Source: Plantago major
Lineage: Eukaryota > Streptophyta > Magnoliopsida > Lamiales > Plantaginaceae
Assembly (NCBI GenBank): GCA_026545765.1
Contig: CM048844.1
Coordinates: 62,981,035-63,045,034, forward strand
Length of the DNA: 64,000 nt
Direction of reading: 5' to 3'
Part shown: positions 44,788 through 55,286 of the stretch, piece by piece
Position numbering within the stretch: position 1 is the stretch's first letter
Layout of the letters: the number at the start of each line of letters is the position of its first letter
Translations under genes and position numbers: made by a program
Notes under the pieces: model-generated
The model's input: only the letters and a program-made list of their open reading frames with translations
Told to the model about the DNA's origin: nothing
Databases searched by the model: none

Positions 44788-44799
44788 TGGTATCAGAGC
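44788..44799 (+). other. Primer-binding site of element B
   Basis: TGGTATCAGAGC, two bases after the LTR, is the standard initiator methionine-tRNA primer site of plant copia elements. Confidence 0.95.
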
Positions 44800-44900
44800 A
44801 GGAGGTTCACCAGCCTTCTGCACTGAACCGAGATCCCCAGATAGGTGAAGGAACTTTGTCCATTTTCGAGGACTATTTAATTTGTGTGTTAAGTGTGCAG

Positions 44901-46664
44901 GTATGTCTTTGAGTGATGCACCCATTCTCAAACCAGAGAATTACGAGAAATGGAAAAATAACATGATGCTCCACCTTGAAGCCATAAGTGACGAAATGAT
45001 CGAAGTGATAAAGAATGGCCCAATAGTCATTCAACAACTCAAACAAGTCATGGAGGTTTCTAATGGTAGAGATAGAGATCAAAGCGGAGGATCTTCACAA
45101 ACCGATGCGTCAACAAGTGGGAGATCTACTAGTCAAGTTATTTACGAACCAAAGCCCAGAGAACTCTGGACATCGGAAGATGCCAAGAGAAATCGTCTGG
45201 ATGGTCAAGCTCGTAATATCATCATCAGATCGACACTGAGCACATACAGTGTAAACTGTGGGGTGCTAAAACGGCGAAAGTCTGTCATTAACCGATTGAA
45301 GAAATCTTTAAATCGAGAAAACCAAAGAAAACAAGTTCGAAGTTCTCAAGTTGAAATTTCAAAATTTCAAACAAGGACCCACTGAAACTCTGGAAGAACT
45401 TGATTTCAGATTTACCACTCTCATGAGTGACATGGCAGCTCTTGGGGAAAGCAACAGATACTCCCAGTCAGAAAAGATTAAGACTATTGTCAGAAGTCTT
45501 AACCACAACTGGGAGCATACCAAATTTTTTTATTTTAACCAAGGAATGCCAAATATCACTCCAGTGGAACTTTTCTCTCATCTTGCTACTGTTGATTATG
45601 AGACAACTCAAAGAGAACAAACAACTGAAAAGTTGCAAAACGTTGCTCTAGTCACTCAAGGAACTTCTGAAAAGAAGAAAAGCAAGGAAGAAACTGAGGA
45701 TGCTCTTCTTTGCAAAGCAAATGAGCAAATATATCACCAAGAAATTGAAAGAAGGAAAGCCAAAGAGAAGTCAAGAAGCATCTAGGCTCAAACTATCACC
45801 AAGACAAAATATGCAAAGCTTCATTTGAACAAGCCATTTCGAGAAAGCATCATGTCTTGAGGCGAAATTGGAAGCGATATCTGTTTCTATTGTCGAAACA
45901 GCCACTTCAAGAAGGATTGTCCTGCCTTCAACAAACTAAGGACAGGTGACAAGAAAGATAGAAGAATCTTCAGAAGAAGCCAGAAAGCTTTGTTAACTGA
46001 AGAAAGAAAGAAAATCCAAATTCAACTAGATGATCTAGACGTTGAGACAGATTCTGAAGATGACAATTCAGATGATTCAACCTTACCATCACCAGAATTA
46101 TGTGGAGTTACTCATGATATAATCGACTTCGGCCTCAAGAAGAATGAAATGTGTGGAGTTGCTGAAATTGACGGTCCAGACATCTCCAACATAGAAAATT
46201 GTCTTATGGCTGATGAGGTAACACATAATTCCTGTTATACTTATGAAAGTTATGAAGAGGAAATAAAAAATCTAGAAAATCTCAGGAAAGAACTTGACAT
46301 CTATGAAAGAGAATTTCTAATGATCCGAGTTAGAGCCGAAAACCTTGAAGAAGAAAAGAATTCTCTTGAAAAGGAAAATTCTCAATTAGTTAAAGAATTT
46401 GAGAGAAAGGATGCTGAAAATGCATCTCTCAAAGCTCAGATATCTGAGACTGAAAAGTCACATAAAGAAGCAATGGCTGAATTACGAAAGAATTATGAAG
46501 ATCTTCTTTCTGAGAACAAGGAACTCAAGAAGAAAGAATTATCTTTTCAATCTTATGCCAAAGCTAGTGACACTCTTACTGAAGTACAATCTTACTTAAG
46601 AGATCCTTCAGAAGAGAAAGGACTTAATTTGAATACACGCAGATTGTTCAATCACTCTGAATAA
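44901..46664 (+). pseudogene. gag of element B with zinc knuckle and long coiled coil
   Basis: ATG 44901 starts MSLSDAPILKPENYEKWKNN, the normal copia gag opening (LNPENY-W). A frameshift near 45350 leads to FQNFKQGPTETLEELDFRFT and then SEKIKTIVRSLNHNWEHTK. A nucleic-acid-binding knuckle, CFYCRNSHFKKDC, is at about 45885-45923, one residue shorter than the usual CX2CX4HX4C. The C-terminal part (45990-46664) is acidic and then a long heptad-rich coiled coil (NLEEEKNSLEKENSQLVKEF, DLLSENKELKKKEL), as in Sirevirus Gag proteins. Gag forms the particle and packages RNA. At least two frameshifts are present. Confidence 0.85.
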
Positions 46665-47407
46665 GAGTAAGGAGAGAAGAACATTTGTAAGTACTCAGCA
46701 AGACGGTTCCCATGCAATCTATAGTATCGGTGAGAAGACAAAGATTGTTGACAAAGGAAAGGCAGTTGCGACCAAACCTTTGTGGGAAAAACAAGTCAAA
46801 AACAAAACTGTTGGACACGTCTCTGAAAAGAAACACAACCGAAAAGTGTAAACACCACATGCTATGTCTCTCAAAAGGGTAGAATTGCAGGTCGCAAATT
46901 CTCCCATGTCACTTTTACGGAAAGAAATTGGACAACCAGAGACTAGCAAAGCTGCGAGAAAAGATCTCGAGATAGCTTCAAGTGCTCAGCAGTATGGCTA
47001 CAAAGGCATCGGAAAACAACTTGCTCATGAGTACAAGGGAGCAAGAACGATGGTGAAAAGCTAGAATTGCTCAAAGCAATTATCGAAGTGGAAGTTAAAT
47101 CAAGCCATCGAAAATCAATGCCAGCGCTAGAAGAAATCTGGCAAGGAAGGCTAAGTTTGCTGAAAAGCAAACTCAGAAACCTGACAGGTATCTGAAAGCA
47201 TCATATGGAGCACCTAGGAACACACCAAGGAAGAAAATAATTCTCACTAATGATAACATTCATTCAAATAGAATTCCTCCTTACGTTCCTGTCAGACAAA
47301 AGCATATTTCAAAGAAATTCATTCAAAAATGGATTCCTACTGGAAGAACTTTTAATTCTGACGGTTCCATCAAAGATATGAGAACCTAATCTCCTGTTTC
47401 CTGTTGT
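46665..47407 (+). pseudogene. Gag-Pol junction region of element B, degenerate
   Basis: Short open pieces in changing frames. Near 47200-47385 the frame reading NTPRKKIILTNDNI and FIQKWIPTGRTFNSDG belongs to the linker before protease. A TAA at about 47387-47389 separates it from the protease frame at 47408. Sireviruses often have gag and pol divided by a stop, so this stop may be a family feature rather than decay. Confidence 0.5.
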
Positions 47408-47803
47408 GTGCAGAATGCCTCCTGGACTAAAGCACAATGGCTATTTGATAGTGGATGCGGAAAGCACATGACAGGAGACAAAGCAAATCTGGTTGATTAC
47501 AAAGCTTGCAACACAGGACCAGATATCAGATTTGCTGGAGGAGAATTAAATCCCTCTCTGGGATTTGGCAACGTCAAATTGGGGACTTTAACAATCACTG
47601 ACGTATTACATGTTAAGGATTTGAAATATAATCTACTTAGCATGAGCCAGTTTGCAGACAAGGGTTTTACTATAAAATTCAAAGCTAAATACTGCAAACT
47701 AATTGATAATGAGTCAAAGCAGACAGTCTTAGTTGGTCGGCAGAAAGCCAGTCTTTATGTTGCCGATTGGGCATCTGCCACAATGAAGAATGTCTCATGG
47801 TGA
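47408..47803 (+). pseudogene. Aspartic protease of element B pol
   Basis: ASWTKAQWLFDSGCGKHMTG contains the copia protease active site DSGC followed by KHMTG. Further on, IRFAGGELNPSLGFGNVKLG and TDVLHVKDLKYNLLSMSQFA are the conserved strands leading to the L-LLS motif. The domain is complete and open in one frame, but its downstream neighbours are not. It processes Gag-Pol. Confidence 0.88.
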
Positions 47804-49239
47804 GTCAATCTGGTCACCTGGAAGAGCTTGGTTATGGCAAAAGAATGAGTCACTTGAACTTCAAAACTCTGAATAGACTTGCAAGAAAGAGTTAGTGGTT
47901 GGCCTTCGAACATCTTTCGAGAAAGGAAGGTATCCATTACTTGATCGGATGGGAAACAATCTAAGATCTCTTTCAAGTCCAAGATCGGACACTCTAGTGT
48001 TAGACCAACGCAACTTTTACACATGGATCTTTTGAATCATCTGTAACTAGTTATGCGGGAAAGAAGTATGAATGCAGTTGTTGTAGATGACTTCTCAAGA
48101 TTCACTTGGGTTGTCATTCGAAACAAAAATCGATGCCAGGTGGAGATACCAAACTTCTGAAAAAGCTTGAAGTCATGAAAATGACAAGGTATCTGCAATC
48201 GAGCAGGACCATGGTCTTGAGTTTGTCAATCAAGACATAAAGGAGTTTGTACTGCAAGGTATACAACACCAACTTTCCTGTAAGAACACCTCAACAAAAT
48301 GGTGTTGCGAGAAGGAAAAACAGAACCCTTAAAGAAGCCTGCAAGGACAATGCTAATGACCTTTGAAATAAGTGAAATTTATTGGGTTGAAGTAACACGA
48401 CTTGCTTACACTCGAGCAGATGTTTGATAAACAAACACCATGACAAGACCCCCTATGAAATCTTGGTTGGTAGACCCCCTAATATCAAACATCTGAGAGT
48501 ATTTGGTTGTAGATGTTTTGTTCTAAACAATGGGAAAGATTATCTGAGAACATTTCAACCAAAGGCAGATGAAGGTGTTTTTCTTGGTTATTCCACAGAT
48601 AGCAAAGCCTACAGAGTTTACAACAAAAGAACAAAGAAAATTGAAGAATCAATTCATGTTGTATTCTATGAAGGAAATAAGAAAACACCTCCTAATGATG
48701 AACTCTCAGAAAAGTTCAAAGAACTATTACTGAGGGATTCTAAAGAAGAATCCTCAGAAAGGACAAACATCATTATGGAAAGTGAGGATGACTCTGACGT
48801 AGAAAAGCTTGAAATGCCTAGTAACAACAAGATGGCTCACAGACATGATGAGGAATTTCCTATGAGAATTCCAGAAATGGAACAGGTTACTGAGAACCTT
48901 CATCATGAAGAGGCATCTGAAAATAAGAATGCTGAAATGCATATTTCAGATATCTCAGATACTGAAAAAGTATCAAATCAAAATCTTAGTGATTCACATT
49001 CAGATCACTTGGATATTGATCCTACTAGCACTAAAACTATGATGAGATGGATCAAAGATCATCCTGCAAAGGATATAATTGGACCAATTAATCAGGGTGT
49101 TAGGACTAGGAGAGCAATAGCTGAAAATGCTAACTCTCTCTTTGGATGTTTTATCTCGAATATTGAACCTAAAAATATAGAAGAAGCATTAGGAGACCAA
49201 GTGGATCTACGCAATGCAAGAAGAGTTGGATCAATTTGA
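47804..49239 (+). pseudogene. Integrase of element B pol, N-terminal and core parts degenerate
   Basis: 47810-48420 keeps recognisable islands in shifting frames: MSHLNFKTLNRLARK (HHCC domain), VVDDFSRFTWVVI (first catalytic Asp), DHGLEFVN (second) and RRKNRTLKEA after it. The last part (48424-49239) is open and reads NKHHDKTPYEILVGRPPNIK and LRVFGCRCFVLNNGKD, then FLGYSTDSKAYRVYNKRTKK, the conserved copia integrase C-terminus. It would insert cDNA into the host. Many of the breaks coincide with CG where CAG or CTG would be expected. Confidence 0.85.
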
Positions 49240-50648
49240 GAGAAACAAAGTCTGGAAACTAGTTCCATTTATAGAAGGAATATCTGTGATTGGAACTAAA
49301 TGGGTTTTCAGAAACAAGATGAATGAATCTGGTGAAATAACCAGAAACAAAGCAAGATTGGTTGCCAAGGGATTTACCCAGACTGAAGGATTAGACTTTG
49401 ACGAGTCATATGCACCAGTTGCCAGATTGGATGCAATAAGACTCTTTCTAGCCTTTGCAGCTCATAAAGATTTCAAAGTTTATCAGATGGATGTCAAAAG
49501 TGCATTCTTAAACGGTGAACTTGCAGAAGAAGTTTATGTTGAGCAACCACCTGGCTTTGAAGTTTCCTCAGAAAGTAGAATGGTCTATAAACTACAGAAA
49601 GCTCTGTATGGACTGAAACAGGCTCCAAGAGTATGGTATGACACTTTGGCCAAGTACCTTCTGGAAAGTGGTTACGGGAAACTACTCTTAGTTCAAGTAT
49701 ATGTTGATGACATCATATTTGGATCTAAGGACAAGCAACTTTGTAATGACTTTGCAAATCTCATGAAAAGCAAGTTTGAGATGAGCATGATGGGAAGAAA
49801 TGAATTATTTCCTAGGATTGCAAGTCAAGCAACTCAATGATGGAATATTCACTAGTCAAACAAAGTATGCAAAAGATATGCTCACAAAATTCAATCTTAA
49901 GCCTTCTGAAAAGAATGCTAAGATACCTATGAGCATTGGAACCAAAATGACCTATACTGAATCAGATAAGAGTGTTGAAGAACATAAGTATAGGAAATTG
50001 ATAGGTTCACTACTTTACCTCACTGCAAGTAGACCTGATATTCAATATGCCGTTGGAGTATGTGCTAGATTTCAGACAAATCCAATGCAAACACACTACA
50101 ACATTGCTATGAAAATATTAAGGTATGTAAAAGGTACAGTAGATGTAGGATTGTGGTATCCTAAAGAAAGTGGATTGAGTTTAGCTGGGTACTCGAATCC
50201 GATTATCTTTGGATCACGCTTGATAGGAAAAGCACCTCGTGAACTTGGGTTTACGGGTACTAGACTTATATCATGGTTTAGCAAGAAGTAAAACTCAATT
50301 GCAACTTCTACCACAGAGGTGAATATATTGTCTTTGGTTGTTGTGCAACACAAATTACGTGGATACAACCTGACTTAAAGACTATGGACTCGATGAGAAG
50401 AAAACTCCCATTTTCTGTGACAACACAAGTGCTATTGCGATTACACAGAATCCTAAATTTCATGCCAGAACAAAGCACATTGATGTTAGACATCACTTCA
50501 TCAGAGACCATGTTGAAAAGGGCAATATAGAGATACTCAAGATTGGCACTGAAGACCAACTTGCAGATATCTTCACTAAGCCACTACAAGAAAGTAGATT
50601 CTTAGCCTTAAGACATAGTCTTGGACTAATGGAACTACCAATGAACTG
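49214..50648 (+). pseudogene. Reverse transcriptase and RNase H of element B pol
   Basis: [68 protein letters not shown] and [15 protein letters not shown]; the catalytic motif is YVDD in [15 protein letters not shown]. About 15-20 residues usually found between LESGY and [10 protein letters not shown] are missing, an in-frame deletion near 49675. A frameshift near 49800 leads to YFLGLQVKQ and RKLIGSLLYLTASRPDIQYA. RNase H islands: RYVKGTVDVGLWY, IFCDNTSAIAITQNP, ARTKHIDVRHHFIRD, then DIFTKPL. The polyprotein ends at TGA 50647-50649 after MELPMN. Confidence 0.9.
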
Positions 50649-50654
50649 AAAAAG

Positions 50655-50780
50655 TTCAGGTACCTGGAACGGGCATCTAGAGAAGAGGTATCTGGAACGG
50701 GCATCCAGAGAAGAGGTATCTGGAACGGGTATCCAGAAAAGAGAAAAGAGAAAACTGGAACAGGTATCCAGAAGTAAAAA
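50655..50780 (+). repeat. Hairpin-forming tandem repeat after pol of element B
   Basis: Four units of 25-28 bp (gaggtatctggaacgggcat, then ccagagaa). Each contains a tctgga...tccaga inverted pair around acgggca. 50781-51464 is a non-coding spacer (pol stop to next ORF) with no supported gene. Confidence 0.85.
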
Positions 50781-51464
50781 AGGCTAAAGAGCAAAAAGAT
50801 AGCTTAAGATCTCTGAGACGGGAACTCAGATATCTGAATCACTCTATAAAACGGGAAACACAAAAGAGAATAGTATAACTATCTGCAGTCAACTACTCTC
50901 TTGAAACTCGCATTATTTCTATCTTGATGAAAAACTTGGAAAAATCCTAAGTATAAGATGATTGATCGAGCAGTGTCCTTGGTCATACGAATTGTGATTC
51001 GGATAGCAAGTCGCCAAAACTCATTAAATGGGCACAATTACACTTGTTGATTGTGATCATTCTTTGAAGAAGCAATGGTGACCCTCGATGAAGTTAAGCG
51101 ATTGATGCATGCGGTGGAAATTAATTCACGATAAATAGTGGAATGTCAAATTGACATGGCCCACTAAGCATTTAATGCCGAACTAGCTTTTGCTCACCGC
51201 TTGTAAATCATGAATGCGTACACAAAATCAATTTGTATGTATTTATCTGTTGGGATTCAACTGCTATATATATAGGATTTTGGCAAATGAAATCACTTTT
51301 GCCTAATCCGAAAATTCATCTTGCACAAAAATAGCAATTCCTTCTCTTGATTCTCTGCAAACCCTCTAAAATCTCTGCAAATCAAGATTAAGTTTTTCTG
51401 AAAAGAATCACTGAATCAAATCTCTTTCAAACAACAATTTCAAATCCCTACACTATATAAAGAG

Positions 51465-52967
51465 ATGGACTCCAAGAACTCTTCAACACAGAAATCCCAA
51501 ACCTCCACTGGTACTGCTGAAAAGCAAGCACCAGAGTTGGTTATTGTAAACAACCGACTGGTAGGAGTTTTAATCGACCATTGGACTTCAAATCACAGAA
51601 TGATTTGGGGTGGTGCCATGGTTGAGGAATACCTCTCTGCTGCAATAGAGAACCAAACCGATAGAAAATTGATTCTTGACATGCTTGAAAAGGCACAAAT
51701 CAAGGGTTTTCTATCGCTCGCCCAAGTGGAATTTCATCACTCGATGTGTTGGAATTTTACAACAACTCCAGGATTATTTCCTGTGTTTCTGAAGGCACTG
51801 AAATAGTGTCTATCAAAACCTCAGTCCAAGGAAAGGAAATCCTTCTGGACTTAACAACTTTCTGTAAGTTGTTTGAGTTTCAAAATCTTGGAAAGGATTT
51901 TGAAATAAACACCAAGGATGATGAACTCCTTGAAGGTGTTAAAGAACTTTACTGATGATGTGTGATCTTGAAAATCAGATACACCCATCGAGTTCAAGCT
52001 TCGACATCCGAACGGACATCTGTTGGTTCACTGGGATGTACTGGTTTGCATTCTTCACAGATGCTTTGATGGTCTACAAGGAGGTGCTGACCAGATAAGC
52101 CAAGAACGGTGGATGATGATGTTCTTGCTGAATCAACAAGACAAAAGGTTGGAAAACCCTTTTAACTGGGGAAAGTACGCCTTTCTGAAGTTCGTGAAGA
52201 AGATTCAAGGCTTTGAGCCTAAGATTACCAAAGGACTAGCTGAGCCAAAGGCCACAGTAGGTTATGGTCTGAAGATATGCTACTTCTTTGGAAAAGCTTG
52301 GCATTGAGCTCGAGAGGCATTTGAAATAGCCAACATTAACCTACTCTACAAACATGAGTATACAAACTTGATGAAAAAGGTTACTGGGTCTCAGAAAGGT
52401 TCTAAGAAGCGAAAGTCTGAAAAGGTATCTGAAGAAAAGGTTGCGACCAAGAAGCCCAGAACTTCAAGAAAGAAGTCTGCTGGCAAATCAGAAGACACAC
52501 CCAAAGAGGTTGTCGATTCTCAGATATCTGCAGGCATTGCCGATGAACTGATAAAGGCAGATGAACTCATCAATGCTGAAAAAGAGTTATCAACTACTGA
52601 ACAAGTAGACTCAGCAAGAGAAAGTGCTTTCAGAAATGTTGCGACTAATGCAGAAAGCCTTGCTGATGAACTCATAAATGCTGCCAAAAGTGGTGAAAAA
52701 CACCAAGCCCCATCTGCAGAAACCGCAGGAATAATGGACCAATCAGTTCCCAATGCTGATGAGAGCTCTAACGATGAAGATGATGAACTAGTCATCTCTC
52801 AAGTCCTAGAAAGAACAAAGAGGGCTAAGGTTATCAAAGCGATGGCGGGTGTAAGGTATCTCAAGAAGAACCTACACCACAAAGTTCTTGAACCTATAGC
52901 AAAGGTTGTTGGTGCAAACACATCATCGGGAATGTTTCTCTTGCACAACTTCGTAAAGCCACGATGA
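51465..52967 (+). pseudogene. Post-pol (env-like) ORF of element B, N-terminal part, frameshifted
   Basis: ATG 51465 starts MDSKNSSTQKSQTSTGTAEK, then VNNRLVGVLIDHWTSNHRMI. Frame changes occur near 51750, 51955 and 52310. Islands: EFYNNSRIISCVSEGTEIVS and LDLTTFCKLFEFQNLGKDFE. Further on: LLVHWDVLVCILHRCFDGLQ and WGKYAFLKFVKKIQGFEPK. The 52368-52967 part is Lys/Glu/Ala-rich low complexity ending HHKVLEPIAKVVGANTSSG. No signal peptide is apparent. Function is unknown. Position and length fit the Sirevirus env-like ORF. The FY-x-R/G-strand pattern resembles the plant transposon protein domain of gypsy 3' ORFs. Confidence 0.6.
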
Positions 52968-53076
52968 GTGGTATTTTAGTCTTTGGCGGAATCTTGATGG
53001 AATCGCCACAACTAAAAGTCGGAAGAACGCTCAGTGATCAATCTTACGCTTCGACAACCAACCACAACCACAACAA

Positions 53077-54362
53077 GTGGTTGATGAAATGGTAAATGAA
53101 CTCCATTTCGACTTACCAAGAATGCAAGATATCAAGAAAATCCTGCAAAAAGCGGGTTCCCCTGACTTCGAGAGGGATCAAACCGAGACATCTACTCGTA
53201 ATGATCAAAGGGAGGCAACTGAGTTGCATACTCAGGAAAGGTGTGAAGTACCAGAAACTTCAAACAAAGAAACTGCACTGGGACAAGACGACCAATGTAT
53301 AGAAAGGTCACAAGTTCCAGAGACCAATCAGCCTGAAACTGCTCAGGTAAATGACTGGTTTAACTCTTACCTTGTGAAAAATTTTATACTTATAAATCTT
53401 GTTACCTCATAAGAATTTCTTTGTTACAGGCTGAGTTAGAAACACAGAAACAAGAGGAAGCTGAAAAGCTTACCTCAGAAACTGAGAAGGAGGTTTCCTC
53501 AACCTCGCCTCTTAAGACATCTAAGCCTGTGTCACAGGTAATAATGGATTCTTAAGATAACACTTCTTCAGTTATAAGTTTATGTGCTTAATCTTTGAAA
53601 TAAATGTTTCTAACAGGCTCCAACTGAGATGGAAGAAGATAAGGCAGAAATGCCAGAGACAAACCCAGAGACCAACAAGGTTTCTGAAGAACACATCACT
53701 GAGCCTTCTAGCATGAAGGTATATGACAAATCTAGTGATAAGTATTCTTCATCTTGGGTTATCTTATATCTCTTCTAAAAATATTCAATACTTTCTACTC
53801 ACAGGCTCAATTAGAAGTAGAAGTGGAAGGGGACAAAGTTGCGACATCCCCTGCACCTATGGAAATTGATGAGGCATCAAGGCCTTCATCACAAGAAAAG
53901 ATTCCAGAGACTGCACAAGTCTCTGAGAGACAAATATCTGAGCCTCACAACAAGATATCTGAGACACCAATTGTCTCAGTAGAACAAGTCTCTGAGCCTG
54001 AAGTACTTACTCAGGTAACCCAGAAACTAAACTACACTTCTACTCAGATATCTACAAAAGTTTTGAAGCTCACTCAAAACTCTTTCTTTCAGGCTCAAAC
54101 AGATGCAAAGCAGGTTCCCATTGAAGAAACAATGGACCTACTTCACTTCTTCAAAGCTCACACCCTGCCAAAGCATATTCAATGCTTCAAGAAATGGCAG
54201 AAGTTAAGGTGCTCTGATCTCTCTGAAATATTGAGAATCACAGATCAACCAATCAGACGAGCACGAGCTCTTGACTTGGAGACATATATCCATGCAATGT
54301 TCCCTACCGAGCATACCATTCGACCTTATTGCATAAGGATTTCTCCAAAGAAGTGGCGATAG
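53077..54362 (+). CDS. Post-pol ORF of element B, repeated exons with four small introns
   Basis: Predicted coding segments 53077-53346, 53430-53537, 53617-53718, 53805-54014 and 54093-54362 are separated by introns of 83, 79, 86 and 78 bp. Each intron begins GTAA or GTAT, ends in a pyrimidine-rich tract plus AG, and contains in-frame stops. All junctions are phase 0. The internal exons are 108, 102 and 210 bp, all multiples of three, begin GCT and end CAG (once AAG). Their products are Glu/Thr/Ser/Pro-rich repeats (SEPEVLTQ, PETAQVSERQ). The last segment leaves the repeats: LLHFFKAHTLPKHIQCFKKW. Function is unknown; a stalk or linker is plausible. Splicing is inferred from sequence only. Confidence 0.6.
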
Positions 54363-54363
54363 T

Positions 54364-55236
54364 TTGATACATGCCTTTGAGCAGTGGATGGTCGACAAGA
54401 TTACAGATGGCATTCAAGCCGCCCCGCTTGCACTCTACAATTTATACCTTACGAACAAGAAGAAGTTAATGGGCGTAAGATCACTATCCGGAGGTGATCA
54501 ATCTTGTATCGAAGATGATGAGGAGGAAGAAATGAATGAAAATTACTTTGATGAACCTCCCGACCATCACCAAAAGGATGATAATGACAAAAAGGATGAT
54601 GATGATGCCCCTGCACCAGGGACCGGAGGAATTTCACAAAGAAACAATGCCTCAGCTGCTGAAAAGCAAACTGAGAAGACTTCACAGAAATCTCCGTCTT
54701 CTTCACCTCAGAAATCTACTCATCCATCTTCCCAACACGCAGTTACTACTGGACAAGTAGTTGAGCTTTCTGAAGAAACCGATAAGAAAATATTAAACAC
54801 TCAAACCAGATCTGCTCAACTCAGACAACTGTTGGAAGAAGAACAACAGCTCCATCTTCAATTGGAAGATCAAATAGCTAAATCCAGAGACAAGCTTGAT
54901 CAACTACAAGATCAATACTTACAAGAAATGATTGCTTACTCTGAGGTTAAAGAGCTACGGGATGCTGTGCATGATATCACCAAAGAACTCGATACTGAAG
55001 AAGTATATGAAGTCAAGCATGATGCTAAGGCTGCATCATCTTCAAAAGAAGTACCATCCTCCTCCCAGAAAGGAAAGAAACCAATCTCTGAGATGGTTGC
55101 TGGACTCGATACAATCGGTGAAAATGTCCAAGAGGATGAAGATCACTGGGTTGATTACTCAGATGATGAAGAAGACAAGACTTTGGCAGAACACCGCAAT
55201 GAACATATAGCGGTTTCTCACTTTAAAGGAAGCTGA
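54364..55236 (+). pseudogene. Post-pol ORF of element B, acidic and coiled-coil part
   Basis: Continues the previous segment after a frame change at the TAG near 54360. HAFEQWMVDKITDGIQAAPL is followed by a very acidic stretch (EDDEEEEMNENYFDEPPDHH), a Ser/Gln/Pro-rich linker and a long coiled coil (about 54795-54960: QLRQLLEEEQQLHLQLEDQI). It ends in another acidic segment (QEDEDHWVDYSDDEEDKTLA). The frame is open for 290 codons. No enzymatic motif is seen. The protein looks like an extended, self-associating structural protein. Confidence 0.6.
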
Positions 55237-55286
55237 TTGCTCCTATAATTTTCAGCAAACTGCCAAATGTTCACTCCAATGAATAC

